Shown here in pieces: positions 48,294 to 57,395 of a stretch of 64,000 nt of DNA (the first letter of the stretch is position 1; every line of letters starts with the position of its first letter). The stretch is from Marinobacter sp. LA51 (GTDB taxonomy: Bacteria; Pseudomonadota; Gammaproteobacteria; Pseudomonadales; Oleiphilaceae), in contig NZ_AP028070.1 in NCBI RefSeq assembly GCF_030297175.1, forward strand, positions 2,170,001 to 2,234,000, read 5' to 3'. Both the position numbers and the translations under genes were made by a program. Below the pieces are notes generated by a model, which had not been told where the DNA came from, did no database searches, and saw only the letters and a list, made by a program, of their open reading frames with translations.

Positions 48294-48902
48294 ATGAAAC
48301 ACGAAATAGTTGAAAAGAACCTTGGTCTGATGATCGTCCTGATCATCCTGACCATCAGTGGCGGCTTTCTGGTTGAGGTGGTCCCCCTGTTCTTCCTCAA
48401 AGAGACCAACGAGCCGGTAGAGGGCCTTGAGCCCTACTCCGCTCTGGAACTGGAAGGCCGGGACATCTACATCCGCGAAGGGTGTCACGTCTGCCACACT
48501 CAGCAGATTCGTCCGTTCCGGGCCGAAACCGAGCGTTATGGCCACTACTCCGTGGCCGGTGAGTTCGTGTATGACCGTCCGTTCCTGTGGGGCTCCAAGC
48601 GTACCGGCCCTGACCTGGCCCGTGTTGGCGGCCGTTATTCAGATGCCTGGCAGCGCCAGCACCTGTATGACCCGCGCAGCGTTGTGCCTGAGTCCAACAT
48701 GCCTGCTTTCCCGTGGCTGTTCGAAGATCGGGTAGATCACACCAAGACCGTAGACAAGATGGAAACTCTGCAGACCTTGGGTGTGCCTTACACCGACGAA
48801 CAGATTGCGAACGCCGAGTCGCAAGTGGAAGGTAAATTTGAAATCGAGGCTCTGGTCGCGTACCTGCAACAGCTAGGTACTGTGATTTCAGACAAGCGGT
48901 GA
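48294..48902 (+). CDS. ccoO: Cytochrome cbb3 oxidase subunit II, mono-heme c
   Basis: A 202-residue membrane-anchored cytochrome c. A single N-terminal helix (about 10-33) is followed by the heme-binding [15 protein letters not shown] (CxxCH) and the axial methionine region [11 protein letters not shown]. It passes electrons from CcoP to CcoN. It begins 17 bases after ccoN. Confidence 0.97.
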   Translation: MKHEIVEKNLGLMIVLIILTISGGFLVEVVPLFFLKETNEPVEGLEPYSALELEGRDIYIREGCHVCHTQQIRPFRAETERYGHYSVAGEFVYDRPFLWGSKRTGPDLARVGGRYSDAWQRQHLYDPRSVVPESNMPAFPWLFEDRVDHTKTVDKMETLQTLGVPYTDEQIANAESQVEGKFEIEALVAYLQQLGTVISDKR

Positions 48903-48907
48903 TCCCG

Positions 48908-49093
48908 ATGGATATGAACGAGTTACGCGGTATCCAAACGATTCTGGTCATGATCGCATTCTTGGGCATTGTCTGGTGGGCCTACAGCGCTCACCGTAAA
49001 AAAGCCAATGATGAGGCAGCGCATCTGCCGTTCGATGACGACGATGTGGAAAAGCGTACTCTCGAACAGGAAAAAACGGAGAAGAAACAATGA
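48908..49093 (+). CDS. ccoQ: Cytochrome cbb3 oxidase subunit IV
   Basis: A 61-residue single-helix protein (ILVMIAFLGIVWWAY about residues 10-25) with a charged C-terminal tail, in the canonical third position. CcoQ stabilises the complex. A GTG 9 bases upstream and an ATG 6 bases downstream are alternative starts. Its stop overlaps the ccoP start. Confidence 0.93.
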   Translation: MDMNELRGIQTILVMIAFLGIVWWAYSAHRKKANDEAAHLPFDDDDVEKRTLEQEKTEKKQ

Positions 49094-49980
49094 GTACCTT
49101 TTGGAGCCTCTGGATCAGCGTGATCGTGCTCGGTACGATTTTCGGCTGTGTATGGCTGCTGTGGGCAACCCGCAAGAGCCAGACCACCGACACCGAGACG
49201 GACCGTACCACCGGCCATTCCTTCGATGGTATCGAGGAATACGACAACCCGCTGCCGAAGTGGTGGTTTTACCTGTTCCTGGCAACCTGCGTGTTCGCTC
49301 TCGGCTACCTGGTCCTGTATCCCGGCCTCGGTAACTTCAAGGGCATTCTGGGCTGGACCTCCGTCAATCAGTGGGAGGCCGAGGTGGCTGACGCTGAGGA
49401 AAAATACGGCGAGATTTACGCCCAGTTCGGTAACACCCCGGTAGTAGAGTTGGCCAACAACGATGATGCCCTGAAAATCGGTCAGCGCCTGTATGCCAAC
49501 AACTGCCAGGTTTGCCACGGCTCAGCGGCTCGCGGCCAAATCGGCTTCCCGAACCTGACCGACGATGATTGGCTCTACGGCGGCACACCGGAAGACATCC
49601 TGAATACCCTGCACAACGGTCGTATGGGCGCCATGCCGGCCAAAGGCGTCATGCCCAACATGACCGGCGAGCAGGTGGACCAGGTCGTTAACTACGTGCT
49701 CAGCTTCAGCGGCCGGGAAAAGGACGCCGAAGCCGCCAAAGCCGGTGAAGCCGTCTTCGCCCAAGGTTGCGCAGCCTGTCACGGCGCCGACGCCAAAGGC
49801 AATCAAGCGGTCGGTGCACCTAACCTGACCGACAACATCTGGCTTTATGGCTCCACCTACGAGTGGATCAAGGAAACCGTAGTTCATGGTCGCCAGAACC
49901 AGATGCCCGCGCAAAGCGGTCGTCTGACTGAAGATCAGATTCAGATACTCGCTGCTTACGTATACAGCTTGTCCAACTGA
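49090..49980 (+). CDS. ccoP: Cytochrome cbb3 oxidase subunit III, di-heme c
   Basis: A 296-residue membrane-bound diheme cytochrome c. Two N-terminal helices (about 5-22 and 55-75) form the CcoP anchor, then the two CxxCH sites NNCQVCHGSAARG (near 137) and GCAACHGADAKG (near 224) with following Met ligands. It accepts electrons from soluble cytochrome c and the bc1 complex. The terminator after it separates ccoNOQP from ccoGHIS. Confidence 0.97.
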   Translation: MSTFWSLWISVIVLGTIFGCVWLLWATRKSQTTDTETDRTTGHSFDGIEEYDNPLPKWWFYLFLATCVFALGYLVLYPGLGNFKGILGWTSVNQWEAEVADAEEKYGEIYAQFGNTPVVELANNDDALKIGQRLYANNCQVCHGSAARGQIGFPNLTDDDWLYGGTPEDILNTLHNGRMGAMPAKGVMPNMTGEQVDQVVNYVLSFSGREKDAEAAKAGEAVFAQGCAACHGADAKGNQAVGAPNLTDNIWLYGSTYEWIKETVVHGRQNQMPAQSGRLTEDQIQILAAYVYSLSN

Positions 49981-49987
49981 GTTAGCC

Positions 49988-50018
49988 GGCCGGAGCGTTT
50001 GCTCCGGCCTGGTCTTTT
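49988..50018 (+). terminator. Terminator after ccoP
   Basis: Perfect 9-base stem GGCCGGAGC/GCTCCGGCC around GTTT, followed by a T-rich stretch (TGGTCTTTT), 8 bases after the ccoP stop. It would partly uncouple the structural genes from the maturation genes. Confidence 0.82.
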
Positions 50019-50113
50019 CCAGCCTGAGTCCTGCTTGTCCGGGCCCAGCCTAGAACAGATCAGATAGCCCTCCGGGGCCATTTCGGGCTTTGCCCATTCA
50101 TCGGGAGGTTTCG

Positions 50114-51544
50114 ATGAGCAGTGAGATTCCGGTCAAGCAAATCGACCCATCTTCTGACCCCTCCGATAACAACAATAAACCCGGAAGCGTTGAACTTTAC
50201 GCGAGTCGAAAGAAGATCTACGTCAAAGAAGTCAAAGGCTTCTTTCAGCGCATCAGGAACGTCAGCCTGCTGCTGCTCATGGGTATGTACTTCCTGTTTG
50301 TGTGGATCACTCAGGATGGCCAACCGCTGATCCTGTTTGATCTTCCCGCCCGGGAGTTTCACCTCTTTGGGCTCACCTTCTACCCGAAGGATTTCATCCT
50401 GCTGTCGGGGATGCTGATCATCTCGGCCTTTGGCCTGTTTTTTATCACCACCCTGTTCGGCCGGGTCTGGTGCGGTTACACCTGCCCACAAACCGTGTGG
50501 ACGTTCATTTTCATGTGGGTGGAAGAACGCATCGAGGGCAGTCGGAATAAGCGCATGAAACTGGACCAGGCGCCCGGGTCCGGTAGCAAATTGTTCAAGA
50601 AATCCGCCAAGCACACGATCTGGATGCTGATCGCCCTGGCCACCGGTCTGACCTTTGTGGGTTATTTCTACCCGATCCGCGAACTGATTGCCGACATCTT
50701 TACGCTGCAGGCCAATGGCTGGGCCTATTTCTGGGTCGCATTCTTTACCGTCGCCACCTATCTCAACGCTGGCTGGATGCGCGAACAGGTTTGCCTGTAC
50801 ATGTGCCCTTACGCCCGCTTCCAGTCGGTCATGTTTGATCCCGACACCCGGGTGGTATCTTACGACCCCAATCGGGGCGAACCCCGTGGCGGTCGCAAGA
50901 AGGGTGTAGACCCGGCCGAGGCTGGCCTGGGTGACTGCATTGATTGCGGTCAGTGTGTCCAGGTCTGCCCCACCGGCATCGACATTCGTGATGGCCTGCA
51001 ATACGAGTGCATTGGCTGCGCGCTGTGCATCGACGCCTGCGACGAGATCATGGATAAGATGGACTACCCGAGAGGCCTGATCCGTTACACCACGGAAAAT
51101 GAGCTTGAGGGCAAACCGTCCAAGTTGCTGCGCCCGCGGACCTTCGGCTACGGTGCGGCCTTGCTGCTCATGATGGGCGCGATAGCGTTCACGATCGCTA
51201 CCCGTGTTCCGGGTCAAATGGATGCGCTCCGTGACCGCGGCGCACTTTACAGTTTCAATGGCCAGGGCCGGATTGAGAATTCCTACACCCTGAAGATCGC
51301 CAACATGACCGAAGTGCCCCAGACCTTCGTACTGTCGGTACAGGGCCTGGATGACATTCAGATTCTGACGCAGACCTCGATCACTGTTCAGAGCGGCGAG
51401 AACAGATCGCTGCCGACCGTGGTCGACGTGCCGCCGGAATCGATCAGTCAGTCCAATAACGAGATCTTCTTCCGCGCGCAATCCGAAACGGATGAAACGC
51501 TGATGCTGGAAACTGAGAGCCGATTTGTCGGTCCAACGCGCTGA
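50114..51544 (+). CDS. ccoG: Cytochrome c oxidase accessory protein CcoG (FixG/RdxA family)
   Basis: A 476-residue polyferredoxin that reduces copper for cbb3 assembly. About five helices span residues 40-215, with CGYTCPQTVWTF in the membrane part and two 4Fe-4S cysteine clusters: CIDCGQCVQVCPTGI and CIGCALCIDACDEIMD near residues 280-315. The C-terminal periplasmic part is an Ig-like domain. MSSEIPVKQ is chosen as start because GGGAGG lies 5 bases upstream. It begins the maturation gene block. Confidence 0.95.
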   Translation: MSSEIPVKQIDPSSDPSDNNNKPGSVELYASRKKIYVKEVKGFFQRIRNVSLLLLMGMYFLFVWITQDGQPLILFDLPAREFHLFGLTFYPKDFILLSGMLIISAFGLFFITTLFGRVWCGYTCPQTVWTFIFMWVEERIEGSRNKRMKLDQAPGSGSKLFKKSAKHTIWMLIALATGLTFVGYFYPIRELIADIFTLQANGWAYFWVAFFTVATYLNAGWMREQVCLYMCPYARFQSVMFDPDTRVVSYDPNRGEPRGGRKKGVDPAEAGLGDCIDCGQCVQVCPTGIDIRDGLQYECIGCALCIDACDEIMDKMDYPRGLIRYTTENELEGKPSKLLRPRTFGYGAALLLMMGAIAFTIATRVPGQMDALRDRGALYSFNGQGRIENSYTLKIANMTEVPQTFVLSVQGLDDIQILTQTSITVQSGENRSLPTVVDVPPESISQSNNEIFFRAQSETDETLMLETESRFVGPTR

Positions 51545-51593
51545 TCAATGGAATGCGCAGCGACCACCCCCTGTTTTTATGAGAACGAATGAT

Positions 51594-52109
51594 ATGACTG
51601 AACAAGCCCCGATAGCCCCCTGGTATCGTCAGCCCTGGTTCTGGTTTCTGACCATCTTTCCCATTGCTGCCATTATCTGGTGTATCTCTATGATCATCGT
51701 GGCAACCAACCTCGACGACACCATGGTCACTGACGACTATTCCAAGGAAGGTCGTGGCATCAACCTGCAGATCGCCCGCGATCAAAAAGCGGCTGATCTC
51801 GGTATGATGGCGGAAATGGCTTTCGACCAGCGCACCATTGCCCTTGACCTCAGCACCGCCCAGGGCCCGGCAGAGTTCCCCTATCTGATCCTGAACCTGT
51901 TCCACCCTACATTGGCCGACCGAGACCGAACCGTGCAATTCCAGAAAGTCGGTACCGGGCAATACCGTGGCAACATGCTTGAAGATATAGATGGTCGCTG
52001 GTACTACGATCTGCGCGGGCCGGACAACGATTGGCGCCTGAAAGGCGAAGCCTGGCTGCCCGCTGAGAACGGCCTGACCGTAAGCTCAGAAGGTACTGTT
52101 CAAGAGTGA
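51594..52109 (+). CDS. ccoH: CcoH/FixH family protein
   Basis: A 171-residue protein with a single N-terminal membrane helix (FWFLTIFPIAAIIWCISMIIV, about 15-34) and a periplasmic beta-rich domain. CcoH/FixH is required for assembly or stability of the cbb3 oxidase. It lies between ccoG and ccoI as usual. The start is one of several closely spaced ATGs. Its stop codon lies inside a 22-base tandem duplication that also covers the ccoI start. Confidence 0.9.
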   Translation: MTEQAPIAPWYRQPWFWFLTIFPIAAIIWCISMIIVATNLDDTMVTDDYSKEGRGINLQIARDQKAADLGMMAEMAFDQRTIALDLSTAQGPAEFPYLILNLFHPTLADRDRTVQFQKVGTGQYRGNMLEDIDGRWYYDLRGPDNDWRLKGEAWLPAENGLTVSSEGTVQE

Positions 52110-52144
52110 CCCGAGAGTGATTCAAGAGTGATCCGAGAGTGCTT
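52101..52144. repeat. 22-base tandem duplication over the ccoH stop and ccoI start
   Basis: Two adjacent copies, 52101-52122 and 52123-52144, differ at 2 of 22 bases. Each has a GTGA; ccoH ends in the first copy, and the ccoI GTG start lies in the second. Because 22 is not a multiple of 3, the equivalent GTG in copy 1 reads into a stop after four codons. Confidence 0.85.
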
Positions 52145-54575
52145 CCACTGCGGCGAGCCGGCCCCCGGCGAACCGGCCATTACCCTGGATCTCCGGGGCC
52201 AGGTCCGGCACTTCTGCTGCCAGGGTTGCAAGGCGGTCTGTGAAACCATCCATCGCGAGGGACTGACCGGGTTCTATGACATCCGCACTGAACCCGCAGT
52301 TACCCCCCGCGAGCTGGCACGCACCGAACTGGAACGGATTCGGGAACTCGACCACCCCCTGATTCAGAACACCTTTGTAACGCCGGTGAAAGCGGGCCAG
52401 GAAGCTCAGCTATTGATCGGTGGCATCACCTGCGCCGCCTGCATCTGGTTACTTGAAAACCACATGAAGCAGCAGCCCGGTATGCTTACCTTCACCGTTA
52501 ATCACACCACGCAACGCGCCCGACTGGTGTGGGCATCGGACCAGACCCGGCTCAGCGATCTGCTGATTGCCATTGACCAGCTCGGCTATACTGCCCGCCC
52601 CTACCAACCCGATGAAGCGGAGCAACTGCTGAGAGCCGAACATCGCTCCATGCTGATCCGGTTGGTACTGGCGGGCATTGGCTCGTTCCAGAGCATGATG
52701 CTGGCGTTCCCGCTTTACTTTGAAATGGTGAACGACCTCTCCCCCGACTTTGTCAGCTTCTTTCGCTGGTTCAGCCTTCTGATCGCCACCCCGGTGGTGT
52801 TTTACAGTGCGCGGCCATTCTTCAGTAACGCCCTACGAGACCTGAAGACTCGGCATCTCACCATGGACGTGCCGGTGGCGATTGCCATTGGCCTGGCCTA
52901 TCTGGCCAGCGCCTGGGTAACGGCGTTTGGTGGCGAGGAAGTTTATTTCGAGTCAGTGTGCATGTTCACCTTTTTCCTGTTGCTGGGCCGCTATATCGAA
53001 GTTCAGGCCCGATTTCGGGCCGGCCTGACCGGCAACGCCCTGGCCGGTTTCCAGCCCGGCGTTGCAGCCCGGGTGCGCGGCGAAGACGTGGACGTGGTGC
53101 CAACCCGTACCATAGAGCCGGGAGACATCATCCGGGTCCGTCCCGGAGAAACCCTGCCGGTGGATGGTGAAATCGTCAGTGGCCAATCCACGCTCAACGA
53201 AGCCGCTTTGACCGGGGAGTATCTACCGGAACCCCGCAACCCGGGCGATCAGGTGCACGCCGGCAGTATCAACGGCGAACATCCACTGGATATCCGGGTT
53301 ACCAAGGCCGGCTCCCAGACTCGCTTGTCCAGCATCATGCGGGTACTTGACCGGGTGCAGTCTGAGAAACCGCCGGTCTCACTGATGGCGGACCGGATGG
53401 CCGGCAAATTTGTTGCGCGGGTACTGATTCTGGCACCCATTGTCTGGCTTGGCTGGTGGCTGGCCGGTGCCGATAATGCCTTCGACATCACCCTGTCGGT
53501 GCTGGTGGTCACCTGCCCCTGCGCACTGTCGCTGGCGACACCGACTGCCATTACCGCGGCCACCGTAAAACTGCGCCGCCTCGGGTTTCTGCCAACTCGT
53601 GGACACACTCTGGAATCCATGAATACCGTGGATACCGTTGTTTTCGACAAGACCGGCACCCTGACTCGCGGCGAATTGAATCTGGTCCATACCACCCTCC
53701 TGGGCAGCCAGGATGAGACCACCTGCCTGAGATTGGCCGCCGGACTGGAAAAACACTCGGAACATCCGGTTGCCCGGGTTTTCCACGATCGCTCATCTTC
53801 AGCGGTGGAACAGGTGCGCAACCATCTGGGGGGCGGACTGTCCGGAAAACTCGGCGACCAGAACCTGTTCATCGGTCACCAGGACTTTGTCCAGGGTTTT
53901 GTCAGTACGCCCGCACCAAAATCACCGGGCGCCCCGGGCATGGAAATCTGGCTGGCGTCAGACAACGAATGGCTGGCGTGCTTCGCGCTGGATGACCAAC
54001 CTCGACCAGATGCCGCCCAGGCCATCCGCGAATTGCGGGACCTCGGTATTCGGACCCTGCTACTCAGTGGTGACCGCTCCGGACATGTCGAGCAGGTGGC
54101 GCGAACCCTTGGTATTACGGAGGCCATTGGGCAGGCTTCGCCCGAGCAGAAGCTTGAGGTACTGGAACGGCTCAAGGGTGAAGGCCGGCAGATCATGATG
54201 GTGGGAGACGGACTCAATGACCTGCCCTCCATGGCCGGCGCCGGGATTTCTGTTGCCATGGGATCAGCTGCGGATCTGACCCAGTTGCACGCCGATGCCG
54301 TACTGCTGAATGGGCAGCTAGTGCAGCTGATCGAGGCCCTCAAAACCAGCCGCAAAACTCGCAAAGTGATACGTCAGAACCTAATGTGGGCGTTGGTGTA
54401 CAACGTTTGCGCCCTGCCGTTGGCCGCCGCGGGCATGGTTCCACCCTGGCTTGCCGCAATTGGCATGTCGATCAGCTCCCTGATCGTGGTCCTGAACGCC
54501 CTGCGCCTTGGCAAAGCCTCCACCCAACCCCAGCATCAGCATAATCCAGCGGTTGGCGCTCAGGTTGCGTCCTGA
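52128..54575 (+). CDS. ccoI: Copper-translocating P-type ATPase CcoI (FixI)
   Basis: An 815-residue PIB-type ATPase that exports copper for the CuB site of cbb3 oxidase. The N-terminus has the FixI-type cysteine-rich domain (CFHCGEP, then FCCQGCKAVC) and a heavy-metal-binding GITCAACIWLLENH; eight helices include TCPCALSLATP with the CPC metal site. DKTGTLTRGE holds the phosphorylated aspartate and GDGLNDLPSMAGAGISVAMG the hinge. The GTG start lies in the second copy of the repeat upstream. Complete frame. Confidence 0.95.
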   Translation: MIRECFHCGEPAPGEPAITLDLRGQVRHFCCQGCKAVCETIHREGLTGFYDIRTEPAVTPRELARTELERIRELDHPLIQNTFVTPVKAGQEAQLLIGGITCAACIWLLENHMKQQPGMLTFTVNHTTQRARLVWASDQTRLSDLLIAIDQLGYTARPYQPDEAEQLLRAEHRSMLIRLVLAGIGSFQSMMLAFPLYFEMVNDLSPDFVSFFRWFSLLIATPVVFYSARPFFSNALRDLKTRHLTMDVPVAIAIGLAYLASAWVTAFGGEEVYFESVCMFTFFLLLGRYIEVQARFRAGLTGNALAGFQPGVAARVRGEDVDVVPTRTIEPGDIIRVRPGETLPVDGEIVSGQSTLNEAALTGEYLPEPRNPGDQVHAGSINGEHPLDIRVTKAGSQTRLSSIMRVLDRVQSEKPPVSLMADRMAGKFVARVLILAPIVWLGWWLAGADNAFDITLSVLVVTCPCALSLATPTAITAATVKLRRLGFLPTRGHTLESMNTVDTVVFDKTGTLTRGELNLVHTTLLGSQDETTCLRLAAGLEKHSEHPVARVFHDRSSSAVEQVRNHLGGGLSGKLGDQNLFIGHQDFVQGFVSTPAPKSPGAPGMEIWLASDNEWLACFALDDQPRPDAAQAIRELRDLGIRTLLLSGDRSGHVEQVARTLGITEAIGQASPEQKLEVLERLKGEGRQIMMVGDGLNDLPSMAGAGISVAMGSAADLTQLHADAVLLNGQLVQLIEALKTSRKTRKVIRQNLMWALVYNVCALPLAAAGMVPPWLAAIGMSISSLIVVLNALRLGKASTQPQHQHNPAVGAQVAS

Positions 54576-54610
54576 TACCGTGCTGTAAACAGTTTTCGCG
54601 AGGTCTTGCT

Positions 54611-54859
54611 GTGCAAATCGTTATGATTCTGGTCCCACTGGTCCTGATTGTCGTTGCCCTGGGTATTGTCCTGTTTTCCTGGGCGGTCAAGAACGGCCAG
54701 TATGATGACCTGGAAGGCCCGGCCCACCGGATCCTGTACGACGACGACAAGGACATGATCCCGGACGAAGCTCGCACCGATCTGCCGACCGACAACAGCG
54801 ACGAGAAATCGAGTAATCCCGAACCAGACGCTGACAAGGATTCACCGAAACACCCATGA
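54611..54859 (+). CDS. ccoS: Cytochrome oxidase maturation protein CcoS
   Basis: An 82-residue single-helix protein (IVMILVPLVLIVVALGIVLF, about 3-22) followed by the family core FSWAVKNGQYDDLEGPAHRI and an acidic C-terminal tail. CcoS is needed for cofactor insertion into cbb3. I use the GTG start because the extra residues fit the family; an ATG 12 bases later is possible. Overlaps the next gene by 4 bases. Confidence 0.92.
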   Translation: MQIVMILVPLVLIVVALGIVLFSWAVKNGQYDDLEGPAHRILYDDDKDMIPDEARTDLPTDNSDEKSSNPEPDADKDSPKHP

Positions 54860-55545
54860 GTCCGGAACTCTACCTCAGTTATCCCAGTGCCTTTCTGATT
54901 GGCTTGCTCGGAAGCACCCACTGTCTGGGAATGTGCGGGGGCATTAGCGCATCGCTGTCCATGGCTCTGCCAGTCGGCTCCGGATTCCGGTTCCGGCAAT
55001 CACTCATGCTGCTGGCCTTCAATTTCGGGCGCATTACCAGTTATGCGGTTATCGCAGCCGGCGTGGCCCTGTTGAGCACGTCCGCCGCCGACCAATGGGC
55101 CGAACTTGGTGGATTGTTGCGAACGATCGCCGGACTACTGTTGATCCTGATGGGACTGTCGATGGCGCAGTGGTGGCAGGGGATCCGATACGTGGAGCGC
55201 ATTGGCGCGCCGGTGTGGGCCAAACTGTCGCCGCTGACCCGCCGATTACTGCCGGTGCGACATCCGGGTCAGGCACTGGCACTGGGCGTGTTGTGGGGCT
55301 GGCTGCCCTGCGGCCTGATTTACAGCACCCTTGGTTGGGCTGCGCTGCAACCCTCTGTCGGCTCGGCCGCGCTCACCATGATGTTCTTTGGACTTGGCAC
55401 CCTGCCGTCGATGCTGGCAACCGGCTACGCCGCGGGCTGGATCAAGGGATTGCAAGGTAACCGGTTATTCAGGAAGGGAACGGCGGTCATGCTGATCGTG
55501 TTCGGGCTGTGGACGCTGCCGCTGACTGCGTTTATGAGCCATTGA
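54856..55545 (+). CDS. Sulfite exporter TauE/SafE family membrane protein
   Basis: A 229-residue protein with about six membrane helices. It has the paired signature GLLGSTHCLGMCGGI near the N-terminus and WGWLPCGLIYSTLGWAA in the middle, each with cysteines, typical of the SafE/CcdA-like group next to ccoS. These are proposed to take part in copper or thiol handling for cbb3 maturation, but the role is inferred from context. It ends the oxidase locus and converges on ttcA with 61 bases between. Confidence 0.9.
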   Translation: MSPELYLSYPSAFLIGLLGSTHCLGMCGGISASLSMALPVGSGFRFRQSLMLLAFNFGRITSYAVIAAGVALLSTSAADQWAELGGLLRTIAGLLLILMGLSMAQWWQGIRYVERIGAPVWAKLSPLTRRLLPVRHPGQALALGVLWGWLPCGLIYSTLGWAALQPSVGSAALTMMFFGLGTLPSMLATGYAAGWIKGLQGNRLFRKGTAVMLIVFGLWTLPLTAFMSH

Positions 55546-55606
55546 CCGGATCACGCCAACCAAACGCGCACCCGGCCTGGACCATGTCTAGTCAGAGCCG
55601 CTACCG

Positions 55607-56566
55607 CTAGATGTTCAACACGTCCAAACGACCGAAACTGGCCATATCTTCGGGCTCGGTGGACTGAACCTCCTGTCCCTTGGCACTCGTAACCTCGGTA
55701 CTCTTAACCGTGGAACCCCGACGCTCCCCTTCGCGGAAATCATAGAGCTTGTTATCAGCAAGGTGCGAAGGCTCTACGTTGCACAGGGCGCGGAACATGG
55801 TTTCCAGACGGCCCGGGTGCTGTTTGTCCCAGCTCTGGAACATATCCTTGATGACCTGGCGTTGCAGGTTTTCCTGCGAGCCACACAGGTTGCAGGGGAT
55901 GATCGGGAATTCCCTGAGCTCAGCGTAGCGGGCAATGTCTTTCTCCCGGCTGTACGCCAGCGGACGGATGACTGTGTTGCGCCCGTCATCGCTGTGCAGG
56001 ACCGGTGGCATGGACTTCATTTTGCCGCCGTAGAACATGTTCAGGAACAGGGTTTCCAGCAGGTCATCACGGTGGTGACCCAGCGCGATCTTGGTCACGC
56101 CGTGCTCTTCGGCAAAATTGTAGAGGATGCCGCGGCGCAGCCGGGAGCAGAGACCACAGGTGGTTTTTCCCTCTGGAACCTTTTCCTTAACAATGCTGTA
56201 GGTATCTTTTTCTATGATGTGGTACTCGATACCCAGCGCATTCAGGTATTCCGGCAGTACTTCCTCTGGAAATCCTGGCTGTTTCTGGTCGAGATTAACG
56301 GCGATCAGGTCAAAGGCAACCGGAGCGCTCTTCTGCAAGGCCAGCAGAATATCCAGCATGGCGTAGGAATCCTTGCCACCAGACAGGCAGCACATCACTT
56401 TGTCGCCAGCCTCAATCATGGAAAAGTCGGCTATCGCCTGTCCGACGTCATGGCGCAGGCGTTTTTGCAGCTTGTTGAGTTCCAGTTTCTGGTGGCGCTC
56501 AGACTCAGCGCTCTGGCCTTGTTCGGAACGGGCGATCATAGCTTCGGACATACCAACAACATTCAT
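55607..56566 (-). CDS. ttcA: tRNA 2-thiocytidine(32) synthetase TtcA
   Basis: Iron-sulfur enzyme that thiolates C32 of certain tRNAs. The 319 residues hold the PP-loop [10 protein letters not shown] near residue 65 and two CxxC pairs, [11 protein letters not shown] near 138 and CNLCGSQ near 225, that ligate the cluster. An internal ATG 5 codons in is an alternative start. The C-terminal 35 residues beyond the core are Ser/Thr/Glu-rich and nonconserved. ttcA next to cbb3 genes is a gene order I recall from related gammaproteobacteria. Confidence 0.95.
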   Translation of the reverse strand: MNVVGMSEAMIARSEQGQSAESERHQKLELNKLQKRLRHDVGQAIADFSMIEAGDKVMCCLSGGKDSYAMLDILLALQKSAPVAFDLIAVNLDQKQPGFPEEVLPEYLNALGIEYHIIEKDTYSIVKEKVPEGKTTCGLCSRLRRGILYNFAEEHGVTKIALGHHRDDLLETLFLNMFYGGKMKSMPPVLHSDDGRNTVIRPLAYSREKDIARYAELREFPIIPCNLCGSQENLQRQVIKDMFQSWDKQHPGRLETMFRALCNVEPSHLADNKLYDFREGERRGSTVKSTEVTSAKGQEVQSTEPEDMASFGRLDVLNI

Positions 56567-56655
56567 CAGATTAGTGAACGCAGAATTATACGCATCAGAA
56601 GGATCGAGTGACAGCGGCGCTTCCCTGAGAGCCTAGACTCCCCTACCATTGAATA

Positions 56656-57324
56656 ATGACAGATTCGACTTCAATGACTGCCCAGGCGGACAGTGACGGC
56701 TACTATGATGAAGGCTTTCTGGGCCAACACATTCAACATCTGTTGGTAGCCGTTGAGCACGAGTTGCGCCACGCCCCCGACGGCATCAGTGAACTGGCGC
56801 TGATCAAGGCCCTACAGCGCCCGCCCTGGCAGCTGATTGGTGAAGTCAGTTACCACGATCCGGAGAAGCTGTATCCGGTTCATTTCCTGCTGTTCCATAC
56901 CCTGTATCGGCTCCGGGATCAGTTGGTGGAATCCGGTGAAAGCCTGAAGATATCGCCGCTAGGCATCCGCCTAACCCTGGAAGAGGTTGTCGGAGGTCGC
57001 GGGTTGCCTGACGAACCGGACCAGCTCAGGGCGTTCTATCTCGACCTGTCCCAGTACCGAATGCCGGAAGATGCGATTCAGCAGATGATGGATGATTTCT
57101 GGTCAGGTCGGCCAATCTCCGGGCCGAACTCGGATGAGGTTCTCGCAGCCGCGCAGGAGCTGGGGTTTGATGAGGTGCCCAGAGATTTTCCGGAGGTAAA
57201 ACAACGCTTCCGGCGTGCGGTCATGCAGGCGCATCCTGACCGCGGCGGAGATACCCAGGGCATCCAGGTACTGAACGAAGCGTTCTCAGTGCTCAAGGCC
57301 CATTTCAGCAGCCCTGGACAGTAG
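56656..57324 (+). CDS. DnaJ-related J-domain protein
   Basis: A 222-residue protein with a DNAJ-related N-terminal domain (about 20-165: HIQHLLVAVEHELRHAPDG and YPVHFLLFHTLYRLRDQL) and a C-terminal J domain containing the HPD motif in QAHPDRGGD (about residue 195). HPD is what stimulates Hsp70 ATPase, so this may be a specialised DnaK co-chaperone. Starts divergently from ttcA. No zinc-finger or client domain of classic DnaJ is present. Confidence 0.9.
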   Translation: MTDSTSMTAQADSDGYYDEGFLGQHIQHLLVAVEHELRHAPDGISELALIKALQRPPWQLIGEVSYHDPEKLYPVHFLLFHTLYRLRDQLVESGESLKISPLGIRLTLEEVVGGRGLPDEPDQLRAFYLDLSQYRMPEDAIQQMMDDFWSGRPISGPNSDEVLAAAQELGFDEVPRDFPEVKQRFRRAVMQAHPDRGGDTQGIQVLNEAFSVLKAHFSSPGQ

Positions 57325-57395
57325 CGCGGGCTGACAGCATTCCACTGCTTCTGTACTCACGATTCAACAGTCACAATCGAAAGGATGGATAGTTC

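Noticed and set aside
50060..51481. Open frame of 473 codons antisense to ccoG
   Set aside because: Low-complexity Gly/His/Gln-rich, with ccoG on the other strand carrying intact iron-sulfur motifs.
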